Counted from the first letter of the stretch, positions 1-7,311 are shown. The stretch: DNA of 64,000 nucleotides from Haladaptatus sp. DJG-WS-42 (GCF_037198285.1 NZ_CP147243.1:248001-312000), one strand, 5' to 3'. The notes: generated by a model not told the origin, from the sequence alone. Numbers and translations: made by a program.

Positions 1-317
1 CCGTCTCGTTCATCATCGTGGACACACTCCCCGACTTCGTGCTTCGCCCCTACGTTTCGGGGCGGAACCTCCACGTGGGTGCCGTGATGTTCGCCTACAT
101 CTTCGGGCCATTATTGTTCAGCTGGTACGGCATCTTCCTCGGCCCAATCTTGCTCGTGCTCATCGTCCACTTCGCCCGGGTTATCCTCCCGGAGCTCATT
201 GCTGGCACGCAAATCCAACCGTATGCGGTTGACCCGACGTACTTAACAGAGCCACCCGAACCAGCAGCGAGTGTGGATGCGACGACCGACGGTGGCGAGA
301 GCCAGTCGGCTGAGTAA
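1..317 (+). CDS. AI-2E family (PerM-like) transporter, C-terminal part
   Basis: The reading frame is already open at the first base of the window, so this is the 3' end of a gene that begins upstream. The visible 105 residues contain a DxLxxxxLRPYVSG-type segment followed by two hydrophobic helices (about residues 30-65) and a hydrophilic acidic tail. Position and wording match the last part of AI-2E/PerM-type permeases, which have about eight membrane segments. Substrates in haloarchaea are unknown, and the name does not imply quorum signalling here. An internal GTG at 18 could be mistaken for a start, but the frame continues upstream of it. Confidence 0.72.
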   Translation, partial: VSFIIVDTLPDFVLRPYVSGRNLHVGAVMFAYIFGPLLFSWYGIFLGPILLVLIVHFARVILPELIAGTQIQPYAVDPTYLTEPPEPAASVDATTDGGESQSAE

Positions 318-356
318 CAGTCTGTTTTGGGAGAACCGCAGAAAGCAGAAGACGGG

Positions 357-641
357 CTATTCGATATAGCGCGCTTCCCAGTCGTTGCGCGCGTCGATTT
401 CGCGGCGGCCACGACGGGTGAGCGTGTAGAAGTTCGTCCGGCGGTCGCGCTGTCCCTTTTCGACGAGGCCCTTGTCAACGAGGGTGTCGAGGTTCGGGTA
501 GAGCCGCCCGTGGTGAATTTCTTTTTCGTAGTACTCTTCGAGTTCTTCTTTGATAGCGAGCCCGTGGGGGTCTTCGCTCCCAGCGATGACGTAAAGGAGG
601 TCTCGCTGGAATCCTGTCAGGTCGTACATCTTTGCTTTCAT
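357..641 (-). CDS. PadR family transcriptional regulator
   Basis: This 94-residue protein is almost entirely one winged-helix domain. It starts with a short segment ending in LTGFQRDLLYVIAG, passes through GLAIKEELEEYY and HHGRLYPNLDTLVDKGLV (recognition helix), and ends in a basic wing (KGQRDRRTNFYTLT). This is the standard PadR layout without the long C-terminal dimerisation helix, as in many small haloarchaeal PadR proteins. The ATG at 641 sits about 27 nt downstream of a TATA-like element, so it is probably leaderless. It is transcribed away from the amphi-Trp gene. The target is unknown. Confidence 0.85.
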   Translation of the reverse strand: MKAKMYDLTGFQRDLLYVIAGSEDPHGLAIKEELEEYYEKEIHHGRLYPNLDTLVDKGLVEKGQRDRRTNFYTLTRRGRREIDARNDWEARYIE

Positions 642-665
642 TCAGACATATTAACCCGAATAGGA

Positions 666-673
666 TAAACATA
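666..673 (-). promoter_or_regulatory. TATA-like element for the PadR gene
   Basis: On the minus strand GTTTATCC lies about 27 nt before the ATG at 641. That is the spacing expected between an archaeal TATA box and a transcription start that coincides with the start codon. The assignment rests on spacing and composition only. Confidence 0.4.
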
Positions 674-876
674 TCGGGCGGCAAAAGTGGTGGATAGATG
701 GTTCTCCTTCTTGTGTTTTGCCACATATCTAGAAACTATTTGATTCTTGATGCGTGGGAGAAAGAGTGTGAATTTGATACTGACAGTTCGAACAGAATGT
801 TATCCACGGTGTAATGAGAAAAACTCGGTGGCGAGAGCCTCGTAACTTATCCGTTCCGCTCTCGTAGAAGAGGGCG

Positions 877-1158
877 ATGCCAGAAGAAGTATTATTCAAA
901 TCAGAGCAGTCACAGACACGCACAGAGGTTGCGACCTACCTACGCACGATTGCGGACAAGCTCGATGCAGGGGGTGAATTCACGCTTGAATCAGGTGGCG
1001 AGTCGGTCAGCATGAACCCACCCGCACGGGTCACCTTCGAGGTGAAAGCAGAGCGCGAAACGTCACGAGGTGCGAGTCAAGGTGAACTCAGCTTGGAGTT
1101 AGAACTCGAATGGGATGAGGGTGCAAGCGACGAAGACTCGTCGCTCTCAATTTCGTAG
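877..1158 (+). CDS. amphi-Trp domain-containing protein
   Basis: This 93-residue acidic protein has a small alpha/beta fold with the pattern seen in haloarchaeal amphi-Trp proteins: an N-terminal R-x-E-VATYLRTIADKLDAGGEFTLE segment, a short turn, then alternating strands and a D/E-rich tail ending SSLSIS. Function is unknown in the family; members are small soluble proteins often near stress or regulatory genes. It stands alone here, with AACTTATCC about 30 nt upstream as a likely TATA element. The D/E-rich tail is typical of halophilic adaptation and is not diagnostic. Confidence 0.7.
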   Translation: MPEEVLFKSEQSQTRTEVATYLRTIADKLDAGGEFTLESGGESVSMNPPARVTFEVKAERETSRGASQGELSLELELEWDEGASDEDSSLSIS

Positions 1159-1177
1159 TGGTTATCAAAAGGTAAGC

Positions 1178-1275
1178 AACGCCTGAGGGAGCGGCCCCCA
1201 GGCATGCTTGCCGCCCTGAATTGGTCCCCGCTGACGCTTCGGCCCTCCAATCGAAGCGTCAACTGGATAAATTCC
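1178..1275. other. Structured intergenic element with nested inverted repeats
   Basis: Between the convergent ends of the amphi-Trp gene and a small minus-strand gene, GACGCTTCG (1233-1241) pairs perfectly with CGAAGCGTC (1252-1260) around a 10-nt loop. Outer arms GAATT (1218-1222) and AATTC (1270-1274) extend it. A second imperfect stem, GCCTGAGGG with CCCCCAGGC, lies at about 1180-1202. It could be a bidirectional terminator or a small structured RNA. No T-tract follows directly on either strand, so a simple terminator is not obvious. Confidence 0.4.
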
Positions 1276-1314
1276 AGTATGATACATAAAAGTACCGAAT
1301 GCGGTCTGAATCGC

Positions 1315-1461
1315 CTATATGTACTCTTCTTCGAGCACCCAACCGAGCGCTCGTTTATAATAGGTGAACATCTGTTTGACTCCCTTGTGGTTCATGTCCT
1401 CGTCTTCGAGTTCTTCTGCGAGAAATTCGTACTGTGCGCGAATTTCTTCTTCAGAGCGCAT
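1315..1461 (-). CDS. Small conserved-type haloarchaeal protein (48 aa)
   Basis: This short acidic protein begins MRSEEEIRAQYEFLAEEL and ends ALGWVLEEEYI. It is predicted to be mostly helical with no cysteines and no membrane segment. The frame stays open further upstream to 1533 inside the neighbouring gene, but that extension reads like a shadow of the DUF1028 gene, so the ATG at 1461 is chosen. It is transcribed in the same direction as the DUF1028 gene and begins inside the last bases before its end region is cleared. No function can be assigned; the composition and phase look genuinely coding. Confidence 0.6.
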   Translation of the reverse strand: MRSEEEIRAQYEFLAEELEDEDMNHKGVKQMFTYYKRALGWVLEEEYI

Positions 1462-1499
1462 ACGAATCGCTACACGTGCGGGCCAGAAGAACCTGTTCC

Positions 1500-2429
1500 C
1501 TACAGCCGGTCGAGTCGTGAAAGGCCATGCCAAAGCGCGTTCACGAGTCGCTCCTCGCCGGACCCACTTGCTGCGTCCCAGCCACGGGCGATGGCGTCTT
1601 CGATGACGGCGAGGTCGTGGTTCTCGAAGTTGTTGAGGCCGCGAAACTGTTCGAGTGCCTCTCGTTCTGCGTCTCCAAATGTCTCGTCGGCCGTCCCTTC
1701 GTAAAGTCCCAGTTTGGCGAGCGTCTCTGACACTTCCTGCGCCGACTCGCCAGCCAGTTCCCGCGTTTCCTCGGGGGCGGCCCGCGAAAGGAGCGTGATG
1801 TCGTAGCGCCGAAACACCCGTTCAAGTTCGGCAATTGGACTCTCGTGGTCGTCTACGCGCACGTCCACCCACCGGTCGTTTCCGCCGTCGTAGCCACCCT
1901 CTGGTTTGGCGATGTACATGGCCGCGCTCTGCTCACCGCGCTTGTCGCCGCCCGCGTCGTTTCCGGCGTGAAGCGCGGCCAGCAGCTTTTCGGGCAGGCC
2001 ACCAGCCGTCTCCTCGAAGGCGTCGGCCATCGCGGTTAGCGTCTCCTCGCTCACGAGGATGTTACCTTGTACAGAGTAGTTCTCACCTTGCATGTCGCCC
2101 GCGTAGTCGAAACATTCCTCACCCGTAAAGGCCGCCACGGAGCCGTCTTGGCCGATGACGCCGACCTGCCGAGATTCGGCCTCATCGTCTGCGACGGTCA
2201 ACTCCTCGATGACCGCTTCTGCGGACTCGCCCTCTCGGAGCAGTGCCAAGCCTTCAGGCCCGTATGCGACGTTTGCGAAGCTCTGGGTCGCAATCGCGCC
2301 CGCATCAGCGCTCACGAATGGGACGACGGAGCCGACGCTGATGAACTTCGAGTGGACGGCGACGCCAACGGCGTCCGTGTCGGGGTCGCGCGCAGCGATT
2401 GAGAAGGTCGCAGGTCGTGGTTGTGGCAT
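1500..2429 (-). CDS. DUF1028 domain protein with C-terminal peptidoglycan-binding-like region
   Basis: The 309-residue protein opens with the DUF1028 signature: TFSIAARDPDTDAVGVAVHSK, then SVVPFVSADAGAIATQS and YGPEGLALLREGESAEAVI. This family has an Ntn-hydrolase-like fold, and its chemistry is not settled. Residues 1 to about 220 form this domain. The last ~80 residues (LGLYEGTADETFGDAEREALEQF...) resemble the short peptidoglycan-binding-like module that often follows DUF1028 in bacteria, which is odd for a cell without murein. No signal peptide is seen, so the protein is probably cytoplasmic. It is the last gene of a loose minus-strand series, 38 bp after its upstream neighbour. Confidence 0.75.
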   Translation of the reverse strand: MPQPRPATFSIAARDPDTDAVGVAVHSKFISVGSVVPFVSADAGAIATQSFANVAYGPEGLALLREGESAEAVIEELTVADDEAESRQVGVIGQDGSVAAFTGEECFDYAGDMQGENYSVQGNILVSEETLTAMADAFEETAGGLPEKLLAALHAGNDAGGDKRGEQSAAMYIAKPEGGYDGGNDRWVDVRVDDHESPIAELERVFRRYDITLLSRAAPEETRELAGESAQEVSETLAKLGLYEGTADETFGDAEREALEQFRGLNNFENHDLAVIEDAIARGWDAASGSGEERLVNALWHGLSRLDRL

Positions 2430-2467
2430 ACGAGAGCCACAACTGGCAGGCGCAAAAGCGTTCGGCG

Positions 2468-2953
2468 CTAGCCGATTTTTCGCGCCGTGAGCGGCTGGCG
2501 GCGCACGAGTCGGCAGTCGAACGCCGGATGCTCCACGAAGTGTCGCAACAGCATGTGGCGTCGGCCCCCGGTCAGCCCCGACCGGCTCAGGTCGTCCGCC
2601 GTGAACTCGTCTGGGAGGCGATCGTAGAGGCGTTCCAGTTCACGAACGTTCTCGAACACCTTGCTGTGGCCCGCCGACGTAGCGCCGCGCCGGGCGACGA
2701 CATAGGAGCCATCTTCGCGGTAGGTTCCGGTCGTGTAGACGTACTCTCGGGTTTCGGTGAGGACGGTTTGGAGCGCGTCGCGCAGGCGGGTGGCGGTCGC
2801 TCTCGAAAGAACGGTCGTTTCATCGTTTACGCGCAGGACGGCACCTTCAGGCGTGCTCGTCACAGAAACAGTTTCATCGCCGGAGAATTTCTCGACCAGC
2901 CGCCTCGCGGCGACTTCGAGTATCCTCGGCACCGTCGTAGGTGAGTGTCTCAC
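2468..2953 (-). CDS. Haloarchaeal conserved hypothetical protein (161 aa)
   Basis: This is a soluble protein with a strand-rich N-terminal half (VSVTSTPEGAVLRVNDETTVLSRATATRLRDAL) and a basic C-terminal half (RSGLTGGRRHMLLRHFVEHPAFDCRL). No catalytic motif is recognised. The sequence has the flavour of small haloarchaeal DUF proteins that read a bound ligand or nucleic acid, but this is a guess. Its ATG at 2953 is used because an alternative frame beginning four bases upstream stops after about 28 codons. It sits between the TSUP transporter and the DUF1028 gene on the same strand. Confidence 0.6.
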   Translation of the reverse strand: MRHSPTTVPRILEVAARRLVEKFSGDETVSVTSTPEGAVLRVNDETTVLSRATATRLRDALQTVLTETREYVYTTGTYREDGSYVVARRGATSAGHSKVFENVRELERLYDRLPDEFTADDLSRSGLTGGRRHMLLRHFVEHPAFDCRLVRRQPLTARKIG

Positions 2954-3022
2954 TCGACATTGTACGCCGTCGTAGGCGGCGGGCCACGATAAAAGGTGGC
3001 GGTCAGGCAGATCGAACTGTCG

Positions 3023-4015
3023 TCAGTCGGCGAGCGACTCGGTTCGATTTGCCTGCCGGATGTTCACCGCCGCGCGGTAGAGGATTGCGCCGCTCACGAG
3101 AATCGCCGCGCCGAAGATGAGCGCCATGCTCACCGTCGAGAGCAGGGAAATGGCGTACACCGCACCGAGTTTCTTGCTCGCAACGGCGAGTGCGCCCGCG
3201 AGCAACATCGCAGCGAAGTAGCCCTTGATGGCGTCTTCGTCCACGACATCGGTCGCGGCCGCCCCGACGCGCGCACCGAGGGCGCTCCCGGCGAGGAGCG
3301 TGGTCACGACGGGGAGGTCAACCGCGCCCTCCTGTGCGTAGCGGAACGCGCCGAACGCCCCGGAGATGGTGATTTGGAACACGTCCGTGCCGACCGCCAC
3401 CGCCGCTGGGACGCCGAGGCCGTACATCATCGCGGGCATGAGGAGGAAGCCCCCACCAACGCCGAGGAATCCGGAGAGGACGCCAATGGCGAAGGCGATG
3501 GTCAGGCCAACCCACAGGGAAACTTCGATGCCGCCTTTGAGTTTGATGACCGGCGGCAGCCGGATGCGACGGAGCGCACGGAGGACGGCCGAATCGTCGT
3601 CACTTTCGGTACTGTCGGCAGTGCGGGCGTCTCTGAGGACGAACAGCCCAACCGTGGCGAGCAAGACGACGTACGCGACGCTCACGACCGTATCGGCGAG
3701 TCCGGCGGCTTCGAGGACGAGCACGAGCCGCTTGCCCACCTCGATGCCGGCGGTCATCCCGACGACGAACATCCCGCCGAGTTTGTAGTCAACCTGCCCG
3801 AGGTCACGGTGTCTGAGCGCGGCGATAATCGAGGTGCCGAACACGAACGCGAGGCCACTGCCGACCGCGACCTTCGCCGGATAGCCCATCACGAGCAAGG
3901 CGGGTGTGACGAGGAACGACCCGCCCATCCCGAAGAAGCCAAACAGGATGCCGATGAGGAGGCCAAAGCCGACGAACAACGCGGCGAGGCCAAGGCTCAA
4001 GCCGAGAATCGCCAC
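3023..4015 (-). CDS. TSUP family (TauE/SafE) sulfite/sulfonate exporter-type permease
   Basis: A 330-residue membrane protein with about eight hydrophobic segments and the two repeated TSUP motifs: GFFGMGGSFLVTPALLVMG near residue 28 and GFLGVGGGFLLMPAMMYGLG near residue 182. TSUP proteins move sulfite, thiosulfate-derived or organosulfonate anions. The start is GTG at 4015, five bases after the stop of the 49-residue gene upstream, so the two are cotranscribed. The neighbouring YeeE/YedE, rhodanese-MBL, TusA and DsrE genes strongly suggest a role in sulfur-compound efflux. A cytoplasmic charged loop (about 130-160) separates the two halves. Confidence 0.88.
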   Translation of the reverse strand: MAILGLSLGLAALFVGFGLLIGILFGFFGMGGSFLVTPALLVMGYPAKVAVGSGLAFVFGTSIIAALRHRDLGQVDYKLGGMFVVGMTAGIEVGKRLVLVLEAAGLADTVVSVAYVVLLATVGLFVLRDARTADSTESDDDSAVLRALRRIRLPPVIKLKGGIEVSLWVGLTIAFAIGVLSGFLGVGGGFLLMPAMMYGLGVPAAVAVGTDVFQITISGAFGAFRYAQEGAVDLPVVTTLLAGSALGARVGAAATDVVDEDAIKGYFAAMLLAGALAVASKKLGAVYAISLLSTVSMALIFGAAILVSGAILYRAAVNIRQANRTESLAD

Positions 4016-4017
4016 GC

Positions 4018-4167
4018 TCAGTCACCCTGGACGGTTTCGCTGAGCGTCGGCCCAGCGAGGCTCGTGAGGGTGCCGTAGCCGACGTACAGCACCAGCGCCT
4101 CGCTCAGGACGAAGCCGACGGTTGCGGCCGCCTGGGCGGTTGCCGGAAGGGTTTCGATGCCGAACAT
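4018..4167 (-). CDS. Single-span membrane microprotein paired with TSUP transporter (49 aa)
   Basis: An ATG at 4167 opens a 49-codon frame (MFGIETLPATAQAAATVGF...) with one hydrophobic stretch at about residues 10-38 and a short polar tail ending TVQGD. The stop at 4018-4020 is separated from the GTG of the TSUP gene by two bases, so translation is probably coupled. Similar tiny membrane proteins precede TSUP genes in other haloarchaea (I recall these as a DUF7512-type family, but could not check). It may be a subunit or a stability factor for the transporter; that is inference. Confidence 0.72.
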   Translation of the reverse strand: MFGIETLPATAQAAATVGFVLSEALVLYVGYGTLTSLAGPTLSETVQGD

Positions 4168-4298
4168 CAGGTTCCCCCCGAGCGAGACGCAGGTTGTGTG
4201 GTGAGTCGAGTCGTGTGAGAGTCGTGTTGCGGTGTGTTCATCTTAATGTTATTACGATTTTGGAACTATTATACAATACTGTCTGTCAAATTTTTTGT

Positions 4299-4748
4299 CT
4301 ACGCCGGTGCTGAATCGTCGCGTCGAATCGCCTTCCAGTAGCCCTGTACGTACGCGCCGACGAACATTCCGCCAATGGCGAGGAGTATGGGATAGTTCCC
4401 GATGCCAAGACTCGCGTAGCCTGCACCCGGGCAAATACCCGAAAGGCCCCAACCAGCGCCGAAGACGGTGCCGCCGACAAGCACGTCGCGGTCTAAGTCC
4501 TTGACCCGCGGTGTGTACTGGCGACCGGTGAGTGGCGCGTTTTGCAGGAAACGCGTACCCACAATGACCGCAAGCCCGGAGACGACGGCGGCCCCGCCCA
4601 TCACGAACAGGAGGCCGAAGTCGTCGAACTGGAGGAAGTCGAGGACGACTTCCGGTTTTGCCATCTGGCTGAGCGCGAGGCCGAATCCGAAAACCAACCC
4701 GCCAACGAAGATGACGGGCATGAACAGCGGATGGCGCTCAGCGCTCAC
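4299..4748 (-). CDS. YeeE/YedE family transporter, second half
   Basis: A 149-residue membrane protein with four hydrophobic segments. It carries the YeeE/YedE motifs GFGLALSQMAKPEVVLDFL and GWGLSGICPGAGYASLG (conserved Cys about residue 108). The GTG start at 4748 overlaps the TGA of the preceding half by two bases (GTGA), so the pair is translationally coupled. In bacteria YeeE-type proteins (TsuA) take up thiosulfate through a path of conserved cysteines; here the single-chain protein is split into two genes, as is common in archaea and proteobacteria. A longer frame starting at 4952 is rejected because it would run through the upstream gene. Confidence 0.85.
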   Translation of the reverse strand: MSAERHPLFMPVIFVGGLVFGFGLALSQMAKPEVVLDFLQFDDFGLLFVMGGAAVVSGLAVIVGTRFLQNAPLTGRQYTPRVKDLDRDVLVGGTVFGAGWGLSGICPGAGYASLGIGNYPILLAIGGMFVGAYVQGYWKAIRRDDSAPA

Positions 4749-5239
4749 GGCGATACCCCCATTGCTTGCACGAGGTGTGCAATTCCGGCGGCCACCAGCA
4801 GAAAGACGGCGACGTTCGTGAGCGACGTGCGCGACCGCGAGCCAATTCCACAGACGCCGTGGCCGGAGGTACAGCCCTTCCCGAGGCGGGTGCCGATGCC
4901 GATGAGGACGCCCCCAACGAGGAGTCGCCACCATTGGACGTCGGTCACCCAAATGCCGTCCTGAAAGGCGAGCGCGTAGACGCCTGCACCGAGGACGATG
5001 CCGAGGGTGAACACGACGCGCCAGTCGCGCGACTCGCGGTAATCAAACCGGTTGAGCGGTTCTAAGTCGGAGACGTACGACAGCGACGATTCGAGGAACG
5101 TACTCGCTCCAGCGTGGATGCCGGTGGCGAGGTAGATGGTTGCGACGCCGACACCGATGAGGACGCCGCCGAGGGCGTACGGTACGACGCCTCTCGGGAA
5201 CAGCGCGCTCAGGTCTAACGCAAGCTGAAGCGGGTACAT
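4745..5239 (-). CDS. YeeE/YedE family transporter, first half
   Basis: A 164-residue membrane protein with four to five hydrophobic segments. The key motif GTRLGKGCTSGHGVCGIG (about residues 118-135) contains two conserved cysteines of the family. It begins three bases after the stop of the rhodanese/MBL protein and overlaps the second YeeE/YedE half at its end, so the three genes form an operon. Pairing with a sulfur-handling enzyme supports transport of thiosulfate or a related sulfane-sulfur compound. The direction of transport is not shown by sequence. Confidence 0.85.
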   Translation of the reverse strand: MYPLQLALDLSALFPRGVVPYALGGVLIGVGVATIYLATGIHAGASTFLESSLSYVSDLEPLNRFDYRESRDWRVVFTLGIVLGAGVYALAFQDGIWVTDVQWWRLLVGGVLIGIGTRLGKGCTSGHGVCGIGSRSRTSLTNVAVFLLVAAGIAHLVQAMGVSP

Positions 5240-5242
5240 GGA

Positions 5243-6433
5243 TTAGTTGCTCGTGAGTGCGTCTTGGCTGGCCGCACAGTTATTTGGCCCGAGTTCGAGC
5301 GCGAACGCCTCTGCGTCGTCCACGTCAGCCGTGCCGAGGTTTGCGGCGATGATGTCCTCGTAGTTGGCCGGGCGGGGCGGCATATCCGAGAGAATGAACT
5401 CAACGAACTCGTCGCGGTCCATCGAGAGCGCTGCCATCGACGCTTCGAGGTCGCCAAGTCGGGCGGTGTACGTTCCGTCTCCCGCCGGCGTTGCCGCGTC
5501 GCTGAAGTGGGCTGGAGCCACGAGCGAGTCCGAGTCGCGGGTGAGGATGCGTTCGGTGAGCGAGTCATAGAGCAGTTTCGCCGCGTCTACTGCACCCTCA
5601 GCGCCATCCTCTAAGTCGGGGCGGGCAACGCTCTCGGTGAACAGTGTGTCGCCGGTGAACAGCACGTCACCGACCGCGTAGGCGGTCATGCCGGAGGTGT
5701 GGCCGGGCGTGTGGATGGCGGTGATGGTCACGTCACCAACCGTGAGTTCGTCGCCGTCTTCGACGGTCTCGTAGGTGTCGTCGTACTCGACACCGCGGGC
5801 TGCGGCGGCCGCTGGAATCCCGGCGGTTGCGTCTGTCTCGCGGGCCAGTGTGCGAACGCCGGAGATGTGGTCTGCGTGGATGTGGGTGTCGAGCGCGTAC
5901 TTCAGCTCTGCGCCCATCGCGCGGGCGTCTGCGACGTATTCGTCTGCGAACGCCCGGAGTGGGTCGATAACGGCGGCTTCGTCGCCGGAGACGACCAGGT
6001 AGGCGAGACAGCCACTCGACGGCCGCTGGTACTGCGCAATCGTCGCATCCGTCTCGGTGTCGAGTTCCGTGTAGTCGTAGATCGACGCCCAGCCGTTCAT
6101 CCCGCTCTGTAAGTGCGACACCTCGAAGCCGCGGTCTTCGAGCAAGGCGGCGACGTACTCGCTTGACCCGCCCTTGGCACAGAGGACGATGATTTCCTGG
6201 TCGTCTGGGAGGGCTGCGTACAGACTGTCATCGTCTTCGTCCATCAGGAACTCGAAGTAGGGCACGTTCTCGGTTTCGACGCACTTGCCGTCGATGTGCC
6301 ACTGGTCGAACTCCTCGGTCGCACGCACGTCGAGGAGAAATACGGATTCTCCCTTGTCGATACGCTCTTTCAGGGTTTCCGGGCGGACGGCCGCGATGTC
6401 CGCCGCCGTTGTTGGGAACGCGTTGTTTGCCAT
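5243..6433 (-). CDS. Rhodanese-metallo-beta-lactamase fusion, persulfide dioxygenase-like
   Basis: A 396-residue soluble protein. An N-terminal rhodanese domain (about 10-115; LLDVRATEEFDQWHIDG and the active-site loop LCAKGGSS) is followed by a metallo-beta-lactamase domain with THIHADH near residue 185, HTPGHTSG and FTGDTLF. The C-terminal DMPPRPANYEDIIAANLG segment is typical of persulfide dioxygenases, which oxidise glutathione- or low-thiol persulfide to sulfite. Many fused forms carry rhodanese at the C-terminus, so the order here is reversed. The rhodanese loop lacks the usual CxxGxR ending. In-frame starts at 6460 and 6466 are also possible; an AATTATG-like element near 6490 would suit the ATG at 6460. 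First gene of the YeeE/YedE operon. Confidence 0.85.
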   Translation of the reverse strand: MANNAFPTTAADIAAVRPETLKERIDKGESVFLLDVRATEEFDQWHIDGKCVETENVPYFEFLMDEDDDSLYAALPDDQEIIVLCAKGGSSEYVAALLEDRGFEVSHLQSGMNGWASIYDYTELDTETDATIAQYQRPSSGCLAYLVVSGDEAAVIDPLRAFADEYVADARAMGAELKYALDTHIHADHISGVRTLARETDATAGIPAAAAARGVEYDDTYETVEDGDELTVGDVTITAIHTPGHTSGMTAYAVGDVLFTGDTLFTESVARPDLEDGAEGAVDAAKLLYDSLTERILTRDSDSLVAPAHFSDAATPAGDGTYTARLGDLEASMAALSMDRDEFVEFILSDMPPRPANYEDIIAANLGTADVDDAEAFALELGPNNCAASQDALTSN

Positions 6434-6543
6434 CTGTGTAGCCGACCCTATCAGGTGCATCCTCAAAAGTGTTTGGACAGTTGTTCATAATTCTCGCAAA
6501 ACCGTTTGGCAATGATGTGGGGGTGTTTGACTGGATAATTGAC

Positions 6544-6614
6544 CCACAATAGTCTTTTATTGTGGTATTGGCTACTTGGCCGACACCGACATACTTTTCA
6601 CAATCGCCACAATA
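6544..6614. promoter_or_regulatory. CCACAATA inverted and direct repeats in divergent sulfur-gene promoter
   Basis: CCACAATA (6544-6551) and TATTGTGG (6558-6565) form a perfect 8-bp inverted repeat around six bases, and a third copy CCACAATA lies at 6607-6614. A TATA-like ATACTTTT at about 6590 for tusA lies between them. The arrangement looks like an operator for a dimeric regulator controlling the rhodanese-MBL operon, tusA-dsrE, or both. No regulator gene is adjacent. Confidence 0.5.
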
Positions 6615-6653
6615 TTGCACAGATACAGCAAGACAAATGTTCGGTGATACTCC

Positions 6654-6911
6654 ATGAACCAGAACGTAGACGTAGCAGAGACCCTCGACGCACGCGGCAT
6701 GAACTGCCCGATGCCCGTGATGCAGACGAAACAGGCGAGCGACGACTTAGCGGAAAGAGCCATCCTCGAAGTGCTCGCCACTGATCCCGGTTCGATGAGC
6801 GACATCAAAGGCTGGGCGAATGGCGCACCCGGCGTCGAGCTGGTCACCCAGCACGAAGACGACTCGGCAGAACAGACCGTCTACAAACACTACATCCGCA
6901 AAACCGAATAA
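6654..6911 (+). CDS. TusA family sulfurtransferase
   Basis: This 85-residue protein carries the TusA signature LDARGMNCPMPVMQTKQA, with the sulfur-carrying Cys in CPxP (about residue 18), and the downstream LATDPGSMSDIKGWA. TusA proteins relay persulfide sulfur between donors and acceptors in tRNA thiolation or dissimilatory sulfur metabolism. It is followed two bases later by a DsrE-type protein, a typical pairing for sulfur relay rather than for tRNA modification. A six-codon frame (6637-6657) ends across its start codon. The promoter carries CCACAATA repeats shared with the divergent operon. Confidence 0.9.
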   Translation: MNQNVDVAETLDARGMNCPMPVMQTKQASDDLAERAILEVLATDPGSMSDIKGWANGAPGVELVTQHEDDSAEQTVYKHYIRKTE

Positions 6912-6913
6912 CA

Positions 6914-7297
6914 ATGGACAAAATTGGCATCATCGTTTCCGACGACAGCCCGAAGAATCTCGCAATGGCAATGAACCTCGGCCACACCGCCCTCACGACC
7001 GAAACGGAGGTTATGGTCTACTTCACGTTCGACGGCCTGACCCACCTGCTGGAAGGCGACAAGGACGTCTCCGAGATTCAGCCCCTCCTCGACCAAGGCA
7101 TGCCGAACCCCTACGACATGCTCGGAATGTTCGTCGACCAAGGCGGCGACCTCGCAACGACCGTCGCGTGTACGACCACCCTCGACATGCTCCAGTGGGA
7201 CCGGGACGCAATCGACGAAGCGGTCACCACCCAATTTGCAGGCGCTGCGACGTTCCTCGAAGTGATGGACGACGCAGACCAGGTGTTCAGTTTCTAA
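6914..7297 (+). CDS. DsrE/DsrF-like sulfur-relay family protein
   Basis: The 127-residue protein begins MDKIGIIVSDDSPKNLAMAMNLGHTAL and shows the DsrE/DsrH-like alpha/beta fold: EVMVYFTFDGLTHLL, a DxxGD linker and ATTVACTTTLDML, with a Cys near residue 83 in the position used by sulfur-accepting DsrE proteins. These proteins form oligomers that take sulfur from TusA. The gene directly follows tusA and shares its promoter. A T-tract shortly after the stop probably ends the transcript. Confidence 0.87.
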   Translation: MDKIGIIVSDDSPKNLAMAMNLGHTALTTETEVMVYFTFDGLTHLLEGDKDVSEIQPLLDQGMPNPYDMLGMFVDQGGDLATTVACTTTLDMLQWDRDAIDEAVTTQFAGAATFLEVMDDADQVFSF

Positions 7298-7306
7298 CCA
7301 CACTCA

Positions 7307-7311
7307 TTTTT
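7307..7311 (+). terminator. T-tract after dsrE-like gene
   Basis: Five consecutive T (7307-7311) lie ten bases after the stop, with no strong hairpin. In archaea such T-runs alone can end transcription. Weak, positional evidence. Confidence 0.35.

Noticed and set aside
729..923. Minus-strand 64-codon frame between the PadR and amphi-Trp genes
   Set aside because: Neutral composition in AT-rich promoter DNA and overlap with the start of the amphi-Trp gene.
2996..4078. Long plus-strand open frame (360 codons) opposite the TSUP gene
   Set aside because: Antisense shadow caused by high GC and biased third positions; the product is Glu/Arg/His-rich without any fold signal, while the minus strand encodes a clear transporter.
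4167..4299. ACTATTATACAATACTG stretch considered as another copy of the sulfur operator
   Set aside because: It shares only CAATA with CCACAATA and is more simply AT-rich promoter DNA for the microprotein-TSUP pair.
6637..6657. Six-codon frame whose TGA overlaps the tusA ATG
   Set aside because: Could act as a tiny upstream frame, but such short frames arise often by chance and it has no Cys or other telling codon run.
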